Source: Physella acuta (taxonomy: Eukaryota > Mollusca > Gastropoda > Physidae). Taken from it: 64,000 nucleotides of DNA. This document shows, one piece after another, positions 33,145 through 46,424 of this stretch (positions are counted from its first letter, which is position 1; the number at the start of each line of letters is the position of its first letter). The position numbers and the translations under genes are program-made. The stretch spans positions 372,001-436,000 of the forward strand of contig NW_026732523.1 of the NCBI RefSeq assembly GCF_028476545.1, given 5' to 3'. The notes beneath the pieces were generated by a model that saw nothing but the letters and a program-made list of their open reading frames with translations, made no database searches and was not told the DNA's origin.

Positions 33145-34330
33145 ACGTCACGACAAGAAACATGGCGCCCACAGCTTATGATCACATGCATGATTGATGC
33201 TGGGAGACGGGTATCATGTGACGGCTGCTAAGAGAAAAGTTATTTCATTCCGTGGCCCGGATTACTAGTGGGCTTATTATGGTCTAGTTTTCAAGGTTCC
33301 GGTTAAATCAGTGGCGCGGTTAGCTTAGCGATCCGGCTAAGTTAGTATTCCGGCTAACGCAGTGGTCCGGCAAAAATCAGTGATCTGGCTTACGGGTCCG
33401 GCTAACTAAGTGGTCCGGCTAGTTTGGTGATCCGGCTAACTCTGTGGTCCGGCTAAATCCTTAGTCCGGCTTACGGTTCCGGCTAACTTAGTATTCCGGC
33501 TAACTCAGTGGTTCTGTTCGGCTAGCTCTGTGATCCGATTCACTAAGTGTTCCGGCTAACAGGTCCGGCTAAGTGTTCCGGCTAACAGGACCGTCTTACT
33601 AAGTGTTCCGTCTACCGGGTCCGGCTATCTTACCACGTGTCAAACAGATCCGGTTACCGACCTTGTTACCACCGCGCTGATTGTGTTTCTCACCCGGCTG
33701 GTCAATGATTGATGCACGTGCTACTGGGGTGTGCTCATGCCGCGCTAATCCGTGTACCCGTGCGATACCCTCTAGAGAGCGATTGGTAATTTTTTTTGTG
33801 TTAAGACCTGCTGAAGAATTAGGGAGAGGCGGGGGTGGGGTGAAGTGGGGGTGAAATGCACACAGAATATTAGTGTGAGTACCGAGAGTGCACCAAGGTG
33901 TAACACAGTACACAGCGGTTTGCTGTCGTCTTCTGTTTCTGTCATAATATCTCGCGCGTAGAACGTTTTTGTCAGGAAAAATAACAAACAATAATTTAAT
34001 TAAGGGGAGGTAATTATATAATTAAACGATAAAAAAAACGAAAAAACAATTAATATATATTGAAACAAAAACAAGTAAGGAAACGTTAGTATTAATTATA
34101 AAAAATTAAACTACAAAGAAATTATTTAAAACTTTAGGTGATTAATAAGAAAATGTTAATAACAACTCCTAGTAATTGTTAGTTGCTAATCCAATACTAA
34201 GTAGTCAATAGTATCAACCAGCTGTACTATTAATACCAAGAAAACTGTGTAAACTGGATTTAAAGTAATGCAATAATTCTAGCGTTTATATTTGTTTCCC
34301 AGTACTTGTATTGTATTTTCTGTTTTTCAG
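33145..34330 (+). mobile_element. Composite repeat C, copy 2
   Basis: Same order as 31550-32850. Tandem array about 33295-33640; LINE 5' body copy 6 at 33865-34260. Together with copy 1 it is a direct duplication with ~1.6 kb period. Confidence 0.75.
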
Positions 34331-34352
34331 CCTTACGACACCCACCTTGGAC

Positions 34353-35192
34353 ATGCGGCTCTTTTTGATGTCAAGGTGCGGCTCTCGAGTCCATGAACAA
34401 TGATTAATAATTATTTTATTTTATTTTCTAAACTAACAAAAATATATTTTAAAGTAAAACGACTTTAAATAGGATTAATAATAACTCATCAGAGAACAGC
34501 GAGAATAGGTGAGGTAGAAAGCAAACGGACAGCCGACAGCCGCTTGGGCACCAGGCCCAACCCCACAGCCGTGCTGTAGCCAGCCCCGCTTCGACCATTC
34601 CATCCTTGCCACTGCTGAAGTGCCGACATTTTCGAATATTGTTAAATGGGGAATGTTATTTTACTCAGAATGCATCCCTCTACCGAAGTATTTTAGTTAT
34701 TAGTATCCTACTGTGGAGCCAGGTACTGGACTGTGGGGAACAAGTAGGGTGGAAGATAAGCACTGTGAGAACCGAAGGACAGAATCGACCGATTCGGTTA
34801 TCAAACCTATATCCAAGCCAGTTAGTCAGAGTTGAGGGCTTCTTGGCTATGGGGAACATTTCCTGAGCCAGTGGTGTCCGTAAAAAAAAGAAAAACAAAG
34901 TTATTGGCTTCTAAAGTGGATTGGGATTGTCATATAGTTATATTATTTGATAACTAACTTAATCTTTTCAGATCTATCTTAAACACTTTTTTGTGCGAAA
35001 CATGTTATTCTATGAATCAGTATTAGTTCATATTTAACGGTATTTATTTCAAATAAACAATTAAATGTATTTACTTAATTCTAATCAAATACCAGAATAT
35101 TGGAAAAATAATGTTAGTGGCTCTTTAAAAACTGGGAAATTTTGTAAATTGTAATTTTTGGCTCTTTCGTCTCAAAAGGTTGCCGACCCCTG
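34353..35192 (+). mobile_element. hAT-derived non-autonomous element, 5' end eroded
   Basis: Left side begins in atgcggctctttttgatgtcaagg (TIR lost); right end AAAAGGTTGCCGACCCCTG. Interior shared with 21245-22033. Confidence 0.7.
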
Positions 35193-35825
35193 GTGTATGG
35201 CTGTGATCACACCTCTAATATTATGTGATTACGTACTATTGTGTGAACTCTTGCTCGACATAAATTCACTAGAAACTAAGTTCCTTTCTGCGATGTAGGC
35301 CACTACTAATACTGCTTTGCTTGCATACACACAATGGCGAACTTGTCCCCGCGATGACCGCTGTCGTTTAAATAAGGATATGTGACCGACTCATAACTAT
35401 TGACTAGTTGCATTGTCCATGGAGGGCGGTTGCCTTTCCCTAAAGGCATGTCTCTGCAATTAAAGCGTGCGGCCACCTTGATACGAATGTGTGTCCTTAT
35501 TGTTATTTCATTCTCTTTGATATAGTTTCATCAACCTGACAGGGTAGGATTAACTCATGTTTGGCAGGTTCACCTACGCTATCTATAGCACAATTTTTAA
35601 ATCTTCGCATACTATGTTAGTAATCTTAATTTTTAAAAAGTTTAATAGAATATGACAAAATTATGCGACAAACAATTCTTACAATTATTATATAGGCCTA
35701 TAAACAACATTAAATAAAATAAACAAAACATATGACAGTCAATAAAAAAAACACTAAAATCATCCCACACACTATTAAAATTTTGCTGTGAGATATTTTG
35801 TCTGAGATATTTTGTCTGAGATCAA
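35193..35825. other. No recognised gene
   Basis: Mixed-composition DNA; nothing assignable. Confidence 0.5.
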
Positions 35826-36080
35826 TTGTCCTGTCACCATAATATAGGCATTCAGCTCAACAAACTTACACAAATCAATAATACAACTCCACATTACATA
35901 AGAGGAAAACACAGTCCCTTTTACACAGAATGCTTACAAATATTACAAAATAACGAAAAACTAGTACACGAAAAATGCAAAAACTCTCAACCCCATTATA
36001 CAACAGAATTCAATGGCGTAGGAAATACGCTCTAACAGACACAACAGACACCTTTAGGAACCTACACCTCAAAACCATCA
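35826..36080 (+). mobile_element. Possible LINE ORF2 C-terminal fragment
   Basis: Peptides HYIRGKHSPFYTECLQILQN and, in the next frame, IQWRRKYALTDTTDTF resemble the stretch after the RT in L1/Tx1-type ORF2. Broken, short and a weak match. Confidence 0.35.
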
Positions 36081-36084
36081 CACC

Positions 36085-36435
36085 CAAGGTGTCACACAGT
36101 TCACAGCGGTTTGCTGTCGTCTTCTGTTTCTGTCAAAACATCTCGCGCGTAGAACTTTTTTGTCAGGGGAAATAACAAATGATGTTTTTTTTTAAAGGGA
36201 GGAAATTATAAAATTAAACAATAAAAAGAAAAGTAAAAAGTTTTAATATATACTGAAACAAAAACAAGTAAACAAACGTTAACATTAATTATAGAAAATT
36301 AAACTACAAGAAAAATATCTAAAACATTTGGTGATTAATAACAAAATGTTAATTACAATTCCTAGTAATTGTTAATGATTAATCCAATAATTAGTTAACA
36401 CTAGTATCAACTAGCTGTAATATAAATACCAAAAA
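36085..36435 (+). promoter_or_regulatory. LINE 5' body, copy 7 (no array)
   Basis: Starts at CCAAGGTGTCACACAGTTCA, with the first ~35 bp missing and no minisatellite upstream; instead it abuts the ORF2-like fragment. Confidence 0.65.
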
Positions 36436-36532
36436 GATTGATTAACATTACTTGACTAGGTCCTTTGCCAGTTCGTATTATTATTTCTGCGTATTTACTG
36501 AACAAGTCTCGCTGAAAAAAAAAAAAAAAAGA

Positions 36533-37601
36533 ATTCGATGTCACCACCCTACACAATACGCACAAAATACATGGCCCCTACACATTACGCTTCACTCTAC
36601 ATGAAAAAGACAAACTAAGCGGAACCCTTAGATGGGTACCCCCCACACTCAACGACCTCACACTCATACAAGCACTACAGCCTTACAGCAACAAAGAACC
36701 AATCATAACCACAATTCCTCACACCAGTAATCGCAACTTCTCCATACACACTGACAACCCAAATAACATCACTCATTACATTCAAATTAATCACAAAAAC
36801 AAATCCCTCAACATCCTAGTAGCAATCAACGGAAGGAAACAAGCCTGCCAGTTCTGCTCTTCAACCTCGCACTGGACCAATCAATGCCCAGCATCAAATA
36901 CACACCTAACAACATCACAGGATCCAGCTACGCCTGCACAGCTGCCATCAACAGAACCTCCTACACCTGCACATCTGCCATCAACAGAACCTCCTACACC
37001 TGCACAGCTGCCATCAACAGAACCTCCTACACCTGCACAGCTGCCATCAACAGAATCTCCTACACCTGCACAGCTGCCATCAACAGAACCTCCTACACCT
37101 GCACAGCTGCCATCAACAGAACCTCCTACACCTGCACAGCTGCCATCAACAGAACCTCCTACTCCGGTAAACTCACAAGTCACCCCAATTGCGACTGCGC
37201 CGATCTCAACTCAGCACCCTTCAACAAATATCCCTGTACAGCAACAACCAACAGAACCTCCTAAATCTACGAACATGCAAGCCACCCCCACTACGACTGC
37301 ACCGATCTCACCCAAAACTCAATTCAGGAAACCAACTAGTCCAGCCAAACCGTCAAGCAAGCCAATAACCCCTAGTACGAGCACAGCGAAAACACCAACC
37401 GTTAAACCATCTTCATCAACAACTCTCAAATCGATCTCTCCTCTACTATCCTCGCTCTACCCAGTCAATTTTACGTTTACAATGAAGCCAACTCTCGAAC
37501 ATAACAAGCCCAGCACAGATACAGATATGCCCGAATATACAAGTCCAAAAAGGAAAAAGGAATACAGCCCCACAGACACAAAACAAACAGCAAAAAAATA
37601 A
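36533..37601 (+). mobile_element. LINE ORF1 fragment with expanded linker
   Basis: 5'-truncated ORF1 after an A run (36515-36531). Contains the conserved block and the knuckle CQFCSSTSHWTNQC, then a linker with seven 33-bp units (PTPAQLPSTEP), then Pro/Thr/Lys-rich sequence ending DTKQTAKK. The reading frame is broken in the N-terminal part. Confidence 0.75.
36927..37161 (+). repeat. 33-bp repeat in ORF1 linker
   Basis: Seven near-identical units with CACAGCTGCCATCAACAG, 11 codons each. Absent from the 29342 copy, so the linker length is unstable. Confidence 0.93.
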
Positions 37602-37898
37602 AAAAACACTACAAAATCAGTATTCGACGACAAAAAGTGCAGATTTTGCACCCAGCGATGCAAATCAGTTGATGAAGCTAAAATACACGTGCGCCATGAA
37701 CACGGGGACTTCTTACTTTGTAAAATGTGTATTGACAAGATTCCGCACATAGATTGGACTTGGTACCTAGACATATACGGGCACTATATAAAAAACCATC
37801 CTGAAGTAACGATGTACTCCTGTCACTCTTGTAACCTATGCCTCCCTTTAGAAAGTATAAAGGCTCACACGGAAAGCCACCATCCGCCACCCAAATAA
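37602..37898 (+). CDS. C2H2 zinc-finger segment, three fingers
   Basis: Follows the ORF1 stop (TAA) in the same frame. Encodes CRFCTQRCKSVDEAKIHVRH, CKMCIDKI...HYIKNH and CHSCNLCLPL...HTESH, i.e. three CCHH fingers over about 90 residues. Either an ORF1 extension past the stop or the start of ORF2. No nuclease or RT follows before the element ends (about 37990). Confidence 0.6.
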   Translation, partial: KNTTKSVFDDKKCRFCTQRCKSVDEAKIHVRHEHGDFLLCKMCIDKIPHIDWTWYLDIYGHYIKNHPEVTMYSCHSCNLCLPLESIKAHTESHHPPPK

Positions 37899-37989
37899 TA
37901 CGCCTCGAAGGAACATTGTTTTAATTATAGCAGCTTAGACGTTTTGTATAAGAAAAACAAAAAATAGATGACATAAAAAGGAAGGTTCT

Positions 37990-38342
37990 ACTCTTATAAA
38001 TTGTCCGCCACATACATAATTGAACTTTATATATTAGATGATCACCGCGAAAAGGATCACGTCAGTTATATCAGGTTGAATGTAGTCTCACGCCGTACCT
38101 TGTATATACGCCACATTTACTTTAAAGTGAAGATGTAGTATTTAACATCAGATCACGTTAAAATAATGTCATATCAGTGTCACGTTAGGACCTAAAATAA
38201 GATAAAATTAACCTAAAGTAGGTTCACGTGGAAAACATGTTTAGGCAAGATCACGTTAAAGTGACGTAGTAAGTCGAACATCACACGAAGCGTGAGCACT
38301 CTAAAAGCCAATTAAATGTAAAGAGAACAGACACCCCAAGAA
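37990..38342. other. No recognised gene
   Basis: Several ATCACGTTA words; otherwise nothing assignable. Confidence 0.45.
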
Positions 38343-39026
38343 AAAATAAACCGGGAGTGATCTCCCCTAAACTTTCTCGAATATTCTTATATAAAATAAC
38401 AGGGGATGGGAACTCGGGCTATAGACATGATTTTTAATCCATTTTAAATACTTAAAGTTTTAAAAATAGAATAAAATCTCGTAGACAAATTAATTGCACA
38501 CTAAAAGAACGCCAAATAAAAAAGCGCATAATAGTGCGCAATATTATCAGTACTTTTAAAATTTACATTAGTTTTTTGAGAAATCGGAAGTAGCGTAAAT
38601 TACTACTTCCGGTCAACGGAAATTACTCTAAATTTAACAGAAGGTAGAGAATTAGATCTTTTACTTACATGTGTAATTTCATTTATCTATCTGAAATAGT
38701 ACTCAAGTTATAGGCTTTTGAAAAATTCAAAGTAGGAAAAGTACCACTTCCGGTTATCGGAATTCGCTTAAAACTTGATACGGATCTACGATTTTGATAA
38801 AATACTTATATTTGAAATTTCATCAACCTAGCTGTAACGGTACTCACGTTATCGTGTTTACACACGGACAGACAGACAGACAGACACACAGACATACGGA
38901 CAAGATTGCAAAATTATGTTTTTCCGTATCAGTGAGGTGTAAAACGTCGAGATTTGTAAAAATCTCGATTTTTTTTTTTGCACGATTACAAGACTTTCTC
39001 TATACTTCGTATATACGAGAAAGTAA
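38343..39026 (+). mobile_element. Dispersed element R, copy 1
   Basis: Direct copy at 47791-48566. Landmarks ACTTTCTCGAATATTC, cggaagtagcgtaaattact, ccacttccggttatcgga, acagacag run. Ends in a hairpin (ACTTTCTC 38993-39000, GAGAAAGT 39017-39024). ACTTTCTCG at 38371 and CGAGAAAGT at the end could be 9-bp TIRs, but shared sequence begins ~28 bp earlier. Non-coding; class unknown. Confidence 0.75.
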
Positions 39027-39239
39027 AAATTGTTTTTTCTAATTAAAGACATTTTCCTAGAAATTAGGTCAAGTGATGGGCGTCGATCCTACGAATAATG
39101 ACGTGAAAAAGAAAAGGAGACAAACTCATTAACCGAAGGGAAATAACTCGATTTTAGCCTGTTATTTTATTATTTTTTTACAAAAATTAAACGCAAATTT
39201 CACGTTATTATACTTTAAATTAGCAATACAGGTTGAACT

Positions 39240-39490
39240 AGCACTACACTAAATTCTCTTACACTAAATTCTCCCACACTGAATTTTCGCACACTAAATT
39301 CTCCCACATTAGATTTTCTCACACTAAATTCTCACACACTAAATTCTCCCACACTAAATTCTCCCGCACTATATTCTCCACACTAAATTCTCCCGCACTA
39401 AATTCACCCACATTAAATTCTCCCACAATAAAAATTGTCCCACACTATATTCTCCCACACTATGTTCTCGCAAACTAAACTCTCCCACAC
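39240..39490 (+). repeat. 15-bp minisatellite
   Basis: About 16 units of CACACTAAATTCTCC. Inverted counterpart of 16755-17035. Confidence 0.9.
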
Positions 39491-39602
39491 CAACAATCTC
39501 CCAAATCTAAACTCGATACAAAAATTGTCTTCACCAAAATCACCAAACACATTCAACTCCCCCATACTAGATTCCATCACACAATCCCCCCCCCCCCCCC
39601 AC

Positions 39603-39985
39603 ATAATATTAGTGTTAGTCCCGAGAGTGCACCAATGTGTAACACAGTTCACAGCGGTTTGCTGTCGTCTTTTGTTTGTTGGAAAGTATCTCGCGTGTGA
39701 GAATTTTTTGTCAGGGGAGAAAACAAGGAATTTTTTATTTTCAAGGGAGGTAATTATAAAAGTAAAATATAAAAAGAAGTGAAAAAAGTAGTAATAAAGT
39801 TTGAAACAAAAACAAGAAAACTGACTACAGTATTAATTATAAAAAAATACATTATAAAATGTTTTATAAAACATTTGGTAATTTATAACACAATGTTAAT
39901 TACAACTACCAGTAATTTTTAATGTTAATATAATAATTAAATGTAACTTGTTTCAACCAGCTGTAATATCAATTCCAATAATTTT
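39603..39985 (+). promoter_or_regulatory. LINE 5' body, copy 8
   Basis: Arm-2 counterpart of 16326-16750. The site equivalent to the PGRMC insertion is intact just downstream (aaatacgc, inverted, at about 40012-40019). Confidence 0.7.
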
Positions 39986-39989
39986 ATAT

Positions 39990-40500
39990 AACTTTATTGG
40001 AAGAACGTTCTGCGTATTTGTTTTATTTTGTTAGCAAAATGTAATGGATCTGGGTCGACAACCAATGAACCCGCAAAATGCCCTTTTGCAATACTCGGTA
40101 ATGAACGATATAATAATAAATATAAACAAAAAACACTCGCTATTCTATTAGAACTAGGCATGCAGCCTGGCTTCGCTTAGGTTTTCAAAAACATTGAGAA
40201 TTTTAATGCTTAATTAATAAGTGATTGGCTGATATGTGTAGTGCTTACGTTTAAACAGTAACGCCAATTTTAGAGACATTTTTGTTGTTGTTGTTGAATG
40301 TTTGTTGTTTATAGCCCGTTTTCAGAGAGATTGATGTGATATAGGGAAAATTTGGACCGGTCATTTCTAAAGGTCTTCCGGAGTTTTCTACGATCTCAGA
40401 AGTTATGAAGAGGTTCCTGGATTTGACAACCAAACATTTGTGGAGTGGTAAGTTCACGGAAATCACGAGCAAGTTAGGAGAATTGGAGGTCCAGTAAAAC
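39990..40500 (+). mobile_element. hAT remnant, decayed (arm 2)
   Basis: Inverted copy of 14027-14450 plus flank. No intact gene. Confidence 0.65.
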
Positions 40501-40767
40501 ATGCACGTTACGCTGCACAAAAGAACGACTCTAAAAGATATGCTGCGAGTTGAGGCACTAAAATGTGACGCATGGAATAGTCTTGCAGGTTGCTACAGTG
40601 AGGTGAAGAAGTTGGCATTTGGAGTGCTGACGATCTTCGGGTCAACATATTCGTACAAACCAGCGTTTTCTTGCATGAATATAATAAAAAGTAAAGAAGC
40701 CCGGACATCCAGGGCGTCTAGCGTGCGTTCTGCCGCTAGACCACGCCACTCCACTATTAAGCGTTAG
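40501..40767 (+). pseudogene. hAT transposase C-terminal fragment (arm 2)
   Basis: RVEALKCDAWNSLAG and FGSTYSYKPAFSCMNIIKSK, almost identical to 13766-14026 but inverted. The rest of the transposase is missing. Confidence 0.8.
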
Positions 40768-40904
40768 GCAAAGTAACAGCGGCTGGGCATAATGCTGAAC
40801 ACACTACCCCTCCCCTCCTATATACCCCGAGATAATTTAAATTAATTGACTCTATTTCGTATATCTCATTTATATGGGGTGCGAACTGGAGATGATTTAT
40901 ACCA

Positions 40905-42440
40905 GGGGCGGAACTACAGTACCGCCAGACCCGCCAGACCCCATTTAGGGCCCATAGCCGACCATAATAAAGTTTTTACAGTTGAAAAAAATAATTTTCT
41001 TGCATTTTTGACTTTACGGTAAAAGCTTTTGTAAATAAACAGATCTACTACAGTAGTGATGTTATACAGTAGCTAACACATGCTGTTGCGTAAAAAAAAT
41101 ATATGCCTGAGCTGTAGTGTGAAAGATGGGCAAACGTTCAAAACACTTCCATGACTTATTTCCCTTTTTTAAATTAGATAAATAGTGGCGCTCCTAACTC
41201 CTTTTGATATATTTGTATTAAACAAATTAAAAGGCAACAACTTCTCTTAATTATTATTTTTTTTAAGAAATGCATACTAAAGAATGACAGCATAAAAAGG
41301 AAATATATTTGAAGCAAATAATATAAATACAAAAAAACACCAGAAACCATTACACATACAAAGCTTTCATATTTTATATTCTTTTGACCGGCTCAAAACT
41401 AGCGGGTAGACAGTATTAAAGCAAACATTTTCAATAGACTTATTCTAAATCTTAAAAAAAAAGAATTCAAAACATATTAATGCACTCACACACATGACAT
41501 CTTGTAATTAGTTTAAATTTTTTTTGTAATTAGTTTAAATTGAAAAACGAAATGAGTATCCAATGTTTGTATTATGTGTTTATATATATAGGCCTATATA
41601 TATATATATATATAGGGGGGGTCCAGAATTTTGTTTTTAGGGGTGGCCCTTTTTTCTAGTTCCGCCAATGGAGGGGGGGGGGGCAGGCCGTTTAGGGGCC
41701 CACAGCCGACCATAATCAATTTTTTTATAGTAAAAAAAAATAATTTTCTTGCATTTTTGACTTAATGGTTGTTTTTTTTTTAAAGAATACTGTAGCTGCG
41801 GTTGGATTATCTTTATTCTATAGACACCATCCCGAGTCCTCTTTCTCCTACAATCAAACACACGCTGTTGTCGGCAAAATTATTTTGAAAATAAATCAAA
41901 GTCCATCGCGCGAGAGGCCGATAGATATTAGGACGACTTTTGTTTCTTTATAGCATTGATTAAGGGCTGACAATCCATTGTGATTTTATAATGTAAGATG
42001 TTCGTTTGTTATATTGGTAGAACTACTATTCTGTACTATTTCGGTTTTTATGTACGTTTACTTCTTTTTGTTTTAAAAACAAATACGATAGTAAACGTGT
42101 ATGATTTGAATTCTCTCCCTTGAGTGTTTCGGCTTTAGGAAAAGTTGTTGAGACCATCCGAACTTCGGTAAAATTTGGGGAGTTTCTGAGTACTCATAGA
42201 CCTAACATTTGTTAAAAATGTGTAGTTGAGCGCCCCGAGATCCCCAGTGGCAATCTAAGCACCAGTGGTCCGCTTATTGGGTGTCCTGCACAGGGGGGTA
42301 GGTGTACTGCTTGAATCATCAGTCTCGCTGCGTTAGGGGGCGTTAAAAATTGTAAGACAGAACTATATTAAATAGAGATTTTCTAAACAGACCAATAGCA
42401 CTTACACAAAAGACGCGTTGTTGTACTTGTTTTAATTTTT
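40905..42440. mobile_element. hAT-like debris, arm 2 of inverted duplication
   Basis: Inverted match of 12060-13623. CAGGGGCGGAACTACAG end at 40905; opposite-type end TAGTTCCGCCA near 41660. No coding content. Confidence 0.6.
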
Positions 42441-42516
42441 TTTTAAACCAAGAGTTTTTAATATTGTTTTAAAACTCGAACAAGCCCGAAATGAGTATTC
42501 TATGTTCGTATTCTCG

Positions 42517-43246
<730 letters not shown>

Positions 43247-43269
43247 CGTGGAATACAAACTAGAAATTG

Positions 43270-44155
43270 TAGAACCAAAAAAACATCATTCGAAACCGCT
43301 TAACTGCAGACAAACCACACGCCGACTAAATCAACAACATTAAAACATCCTTCAAACTAGTCTACACATGCATAGCACGATATCCACACACCTTACAAAC
43401 CACTCACTGATGTAAAACATCTGGGAATAGATTCCGATAAGACAGAATTTACGCCACACTGAGCATGAAAATCAACAAAGTAGAACACCTATTCTCAACA
43501 CTACAGTTTAGCGACCATACAGCAGTTCTGACAACTTTAAACAACGAACAAACACAAAACAAACAAAAACATAAACACATACTGGAAATTCAATAATACA
43601 CTATTACTAGACGAGCGCTACATCAAAACTATAAAAGACATAATGCAATTTTACACGCAATCTTCATCTAAATTTAACAAAATCCAACATTGGGAAGATA
43701 TTAAGCGGGTATCTATTCAATATGCTTGTAGCATTAATAGCGTTAGGGCCCACATAGAAACTAAACTAGAAAAAACAAAAACAAAAAAACAACTAAGTAT
43801 GCTTAAGGGAAATAACAATAACAAAGAACAAATAGACTCATTAGAAACGGAAATTTCGAAAATACAAGAATATAAATATAGAGGGACACAAAACAGAATC
43901 AAAATAGAGCAGATAGGCTCGGAAAACCAAACACACCACACCCTCATACTAGAACAAAGCATACAAAGGTCAAAACAAATCAAACAAATAATGGACGAAA
44001 ACAACCAAGAAACGACTGAACCAAGAAAGATTTTAAAATCGACCCGTGCTTTTTATTTAACTTATCTTCATAATCTTTTCCCCTTTGTGCCCAATACACA
44101 AATGGCAGATAAAGTAAAGATCGTGTTTCAATCACCTCGACATACAGGGAGATAA
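43270..44155 (+). mobile_element. LINE ORF2 fragment: EEP end plus RT linker
   Basis: 43270-43560 is a decayed EEP C-terminal half. From 43643 an open frame gives the linker (WEDIKRVSIQYACSINSVRA, MLKGNNNNKEQIDSLETE, RSKQIKQIMDENN, TTEPRKILKSTRAFY), which closely follows the helical linker before the RT in L1/Tx1 LINEs. It then enters the antisense SINE and stops at SPRHTGR. Best preserved linker in the window. Confidence 0.8.
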
Positions 44156-44280
44156 TGTGGTCAGTACTAAGCCTATCCGCCTTAGTTACCTAAGGTGCGT
44201 CAGGTACTCATTTAGAGCTGGCTGAACTCACGGAGCCAGACAGAACTGAGCCCGGAACTCGAGGCATTTGGACTAGCAGT
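44060..44280 (-). mobile_element. SINE, antisense to the LINE
   Basis: Same junction and central domain as 24965-25195. Confidence 0.7.
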
Positions 44281-44630
44281 AGAAAGCTTTGTGTTTAGTA
44301 TTATAGCTTAAAAAGTGTACTCTTACTTTTGTAATTTAGCGCTTGTGAAAGCTCGTTAATATATAGGGTATAAGACATGCTTTCCCACTACTATTTAGTC
44401 TTTGATGAAGAAATAAATAAAGCACCGGTATAAAAATGACGCAATCCGTCACATTGTCACATAATCCGGTGGTCGATTACACTACACCCAAAAGGACAAC
44501 TCCCCCCCCCCTCACCCCCACTAATCTAAACACCCCCACTCAACTTACCCACAGTAATCCCAATCACACTTAGATTTATTTATATATACACAAACACTCA
44601 AATAATTTCCTTTGTCTACACTACAACAAA
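44281..44630. other. Conserved spacer, LINE 3' end to next array
   Basis: See 25196-25539. Confidence 0.7.
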
Positions 44631-44639
44631 ATATACTCA

Positions 44640-44885
44640 TTTCTCCCACACATAATTCTCCCACACAAAAGTGTCCAGCACTAAATTCTCCCACTCTTAA
44701 CTCCCCCACAAAAATATTTCACACACTAAATTCTCCCACACTAAATTCTCCCACACTAAATTCTCCCACACTAAATTCTCCCACACTTAATTCACCCACG
44801 CTAAATTCCCACACACTAAATTCTCGCACACTAAATTCTCCCACACTAAATTCTCCCACACTAAACTCTCCCACACTAAAAATCT
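44640..44885 (+). repeat. 15-bp minisatellite
   Basis: About 16 units, the most homogeneous of the CACACTAAATTCTCC arrays. Confidence 0.93.
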
Positions 44886-44964
44886 CCCTAAGCTAAAAAT
44901 AGTCTCTGCCAAACATTCATTTCCCCCTTACTAGATTACATCAAACACTCCCCCCCCTCCCCCA

Positions 44965-45360
44965 GAATATTAGTGTTAGTCCCGAGAGTGCACCAAGGTG
45001 TAACAGAGTTAACAGCTGTTTGCACTCGTCTTTTTTTTTTTTTTTTTGAGTCAAAATAGCTCGCGCGTAGACCTTTTTTGTTAGGGGAGAAAACAAATAT
45101 TGAGTTCTTTTCAAGGGAGGTAATAATAAAATTAAATGATAAAAAGAAATGGGAAAATAATAATAAATTTTCAAGCAAAAACAAGTAAACAAATATAAGT
45201 ATAAATTATAGAAAATTAAAATACAAAAAAGAATTTTAAAAGCTTTGGTGATTAATGAAAAAAATGGTAATTACAACTCCTAGTAATTGTTAAATGTTAA
45301 TCGAATAATTAGAAGTTGCTTATATCAACCAACTTACAATTTACACTGAGAAAATTCTTC
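44965..45360 (+). promoter_or_regulatory. LINE 5' body, copy 9
   Basis: Full body; ORF1 follows at 45482. Position fits a 5' UTR/promoter (inferred). Confidence 0.65.
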
Positions 45361-45481
45361 AAACATCATTCCGAGACACATTATTCCACGTAATTATTTT
45401 CATTTGCGTGAAGCTTCTATATATTTCTTTGTTTTACACGATTACAAACACACATACATACATCTCACCTCATTTTCACCA

Positions 45482-46140
45482 ATGTCATCCTCCAAGACGA
45501 CATTTGCAAAAATTGTCATCGCCAGCAAAGGGGTTGCGCCCCTGGATGTCCCCCCCCCCCCCCCCTACGTCGAGCGACCGGTGGAGGAGCCACCCGGACT
45601 ACGGTTTGGGTGGCTTAATGAAACCACGGGCCCAATCCCCTTCAGATACAGCGAAGTCAACCGATCAATCAACTACCCTCACAATTGAACTGCCTGATGA
45701 AGAAAGCCCTAATCTTTTCTCGACTCAATCAACACCAAATACAGTCATGCAGGTAGTCATTCAAGCTAACGGCCGTGCCAATCTACGTGGACACATCATC
45801 TGCAAACTCATCAGTCCACACCAAATTTCGCTAATGAACTAGGGACGTGGAGACACATGGTTCTTTTCGTCCGAAAACTTCAACGTGGCTGAACTGGACA
45901 ACACAACCAAACAGTACGGACCTTACTCACTACACTTTACGATCTACCATAAGGACAAAATCAATGGAACACTCAGATGGGCTCCCCCGGCACTCGGAGA
46001 TGACACCCTGCTCAAAGCACTAGGAATAATCAGCAAAAAGGAACCAACAGTAAACAAAATCCCTCACACTAACAAGTGAAACTTCACAATATTCACAGAC
46101 AACCCATCAACCATACCACACTATATCAGATTTAACGACG
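45482..46140 (+). mobile_element. LINE ORF1 fragment
   Basis: Begins MSSSKTTFAK, then KGVAPLD, NLRGHII and, further on, HKDKINGTLRWAPPALGDDT. The frame is interrupted several times and ends before the zinc knuckle. Confidence 0.75.
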
Positions 46141-46295
46141 AAGGTGATCAGAGCGTGACGAATCTGAAAGTGGGAGAAACAAGTCGATGTAGTAAGGGTC
46201 AAGAATTTGTGTAGTGAGTTGAAGTAGGGCTAATACGAAAGATCTTAAATAATAAATATAACTAAATCTAGCATGAGTGTGTGCTATTGTTCAGA

Positions 46296-46296
<1 letters not shown>

Positions 46297-46382
<86 letters not shown>

Positions 46383-46424
46383 TATATAGATATATAGATA
46401 TATAGATATATAGATATATATATG
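46297..46424. repeat. (TA)n microsatellite with GATATA variants
   Basis: TA run ending in five GATATATA units. Confidence 0.95.

Noticed and set aside
35220-35570. Possible solo LTR-like stretch
   Set aside because: No matching second copy, no clear ends or flanking duplication; left unassigned.
36884-37264. Thr/Ser-rich frames over the 33-bp repeat on both strands
   Set aside because: Out-of-frame readings of the ORF1 linker PTPAQLPSTEP.
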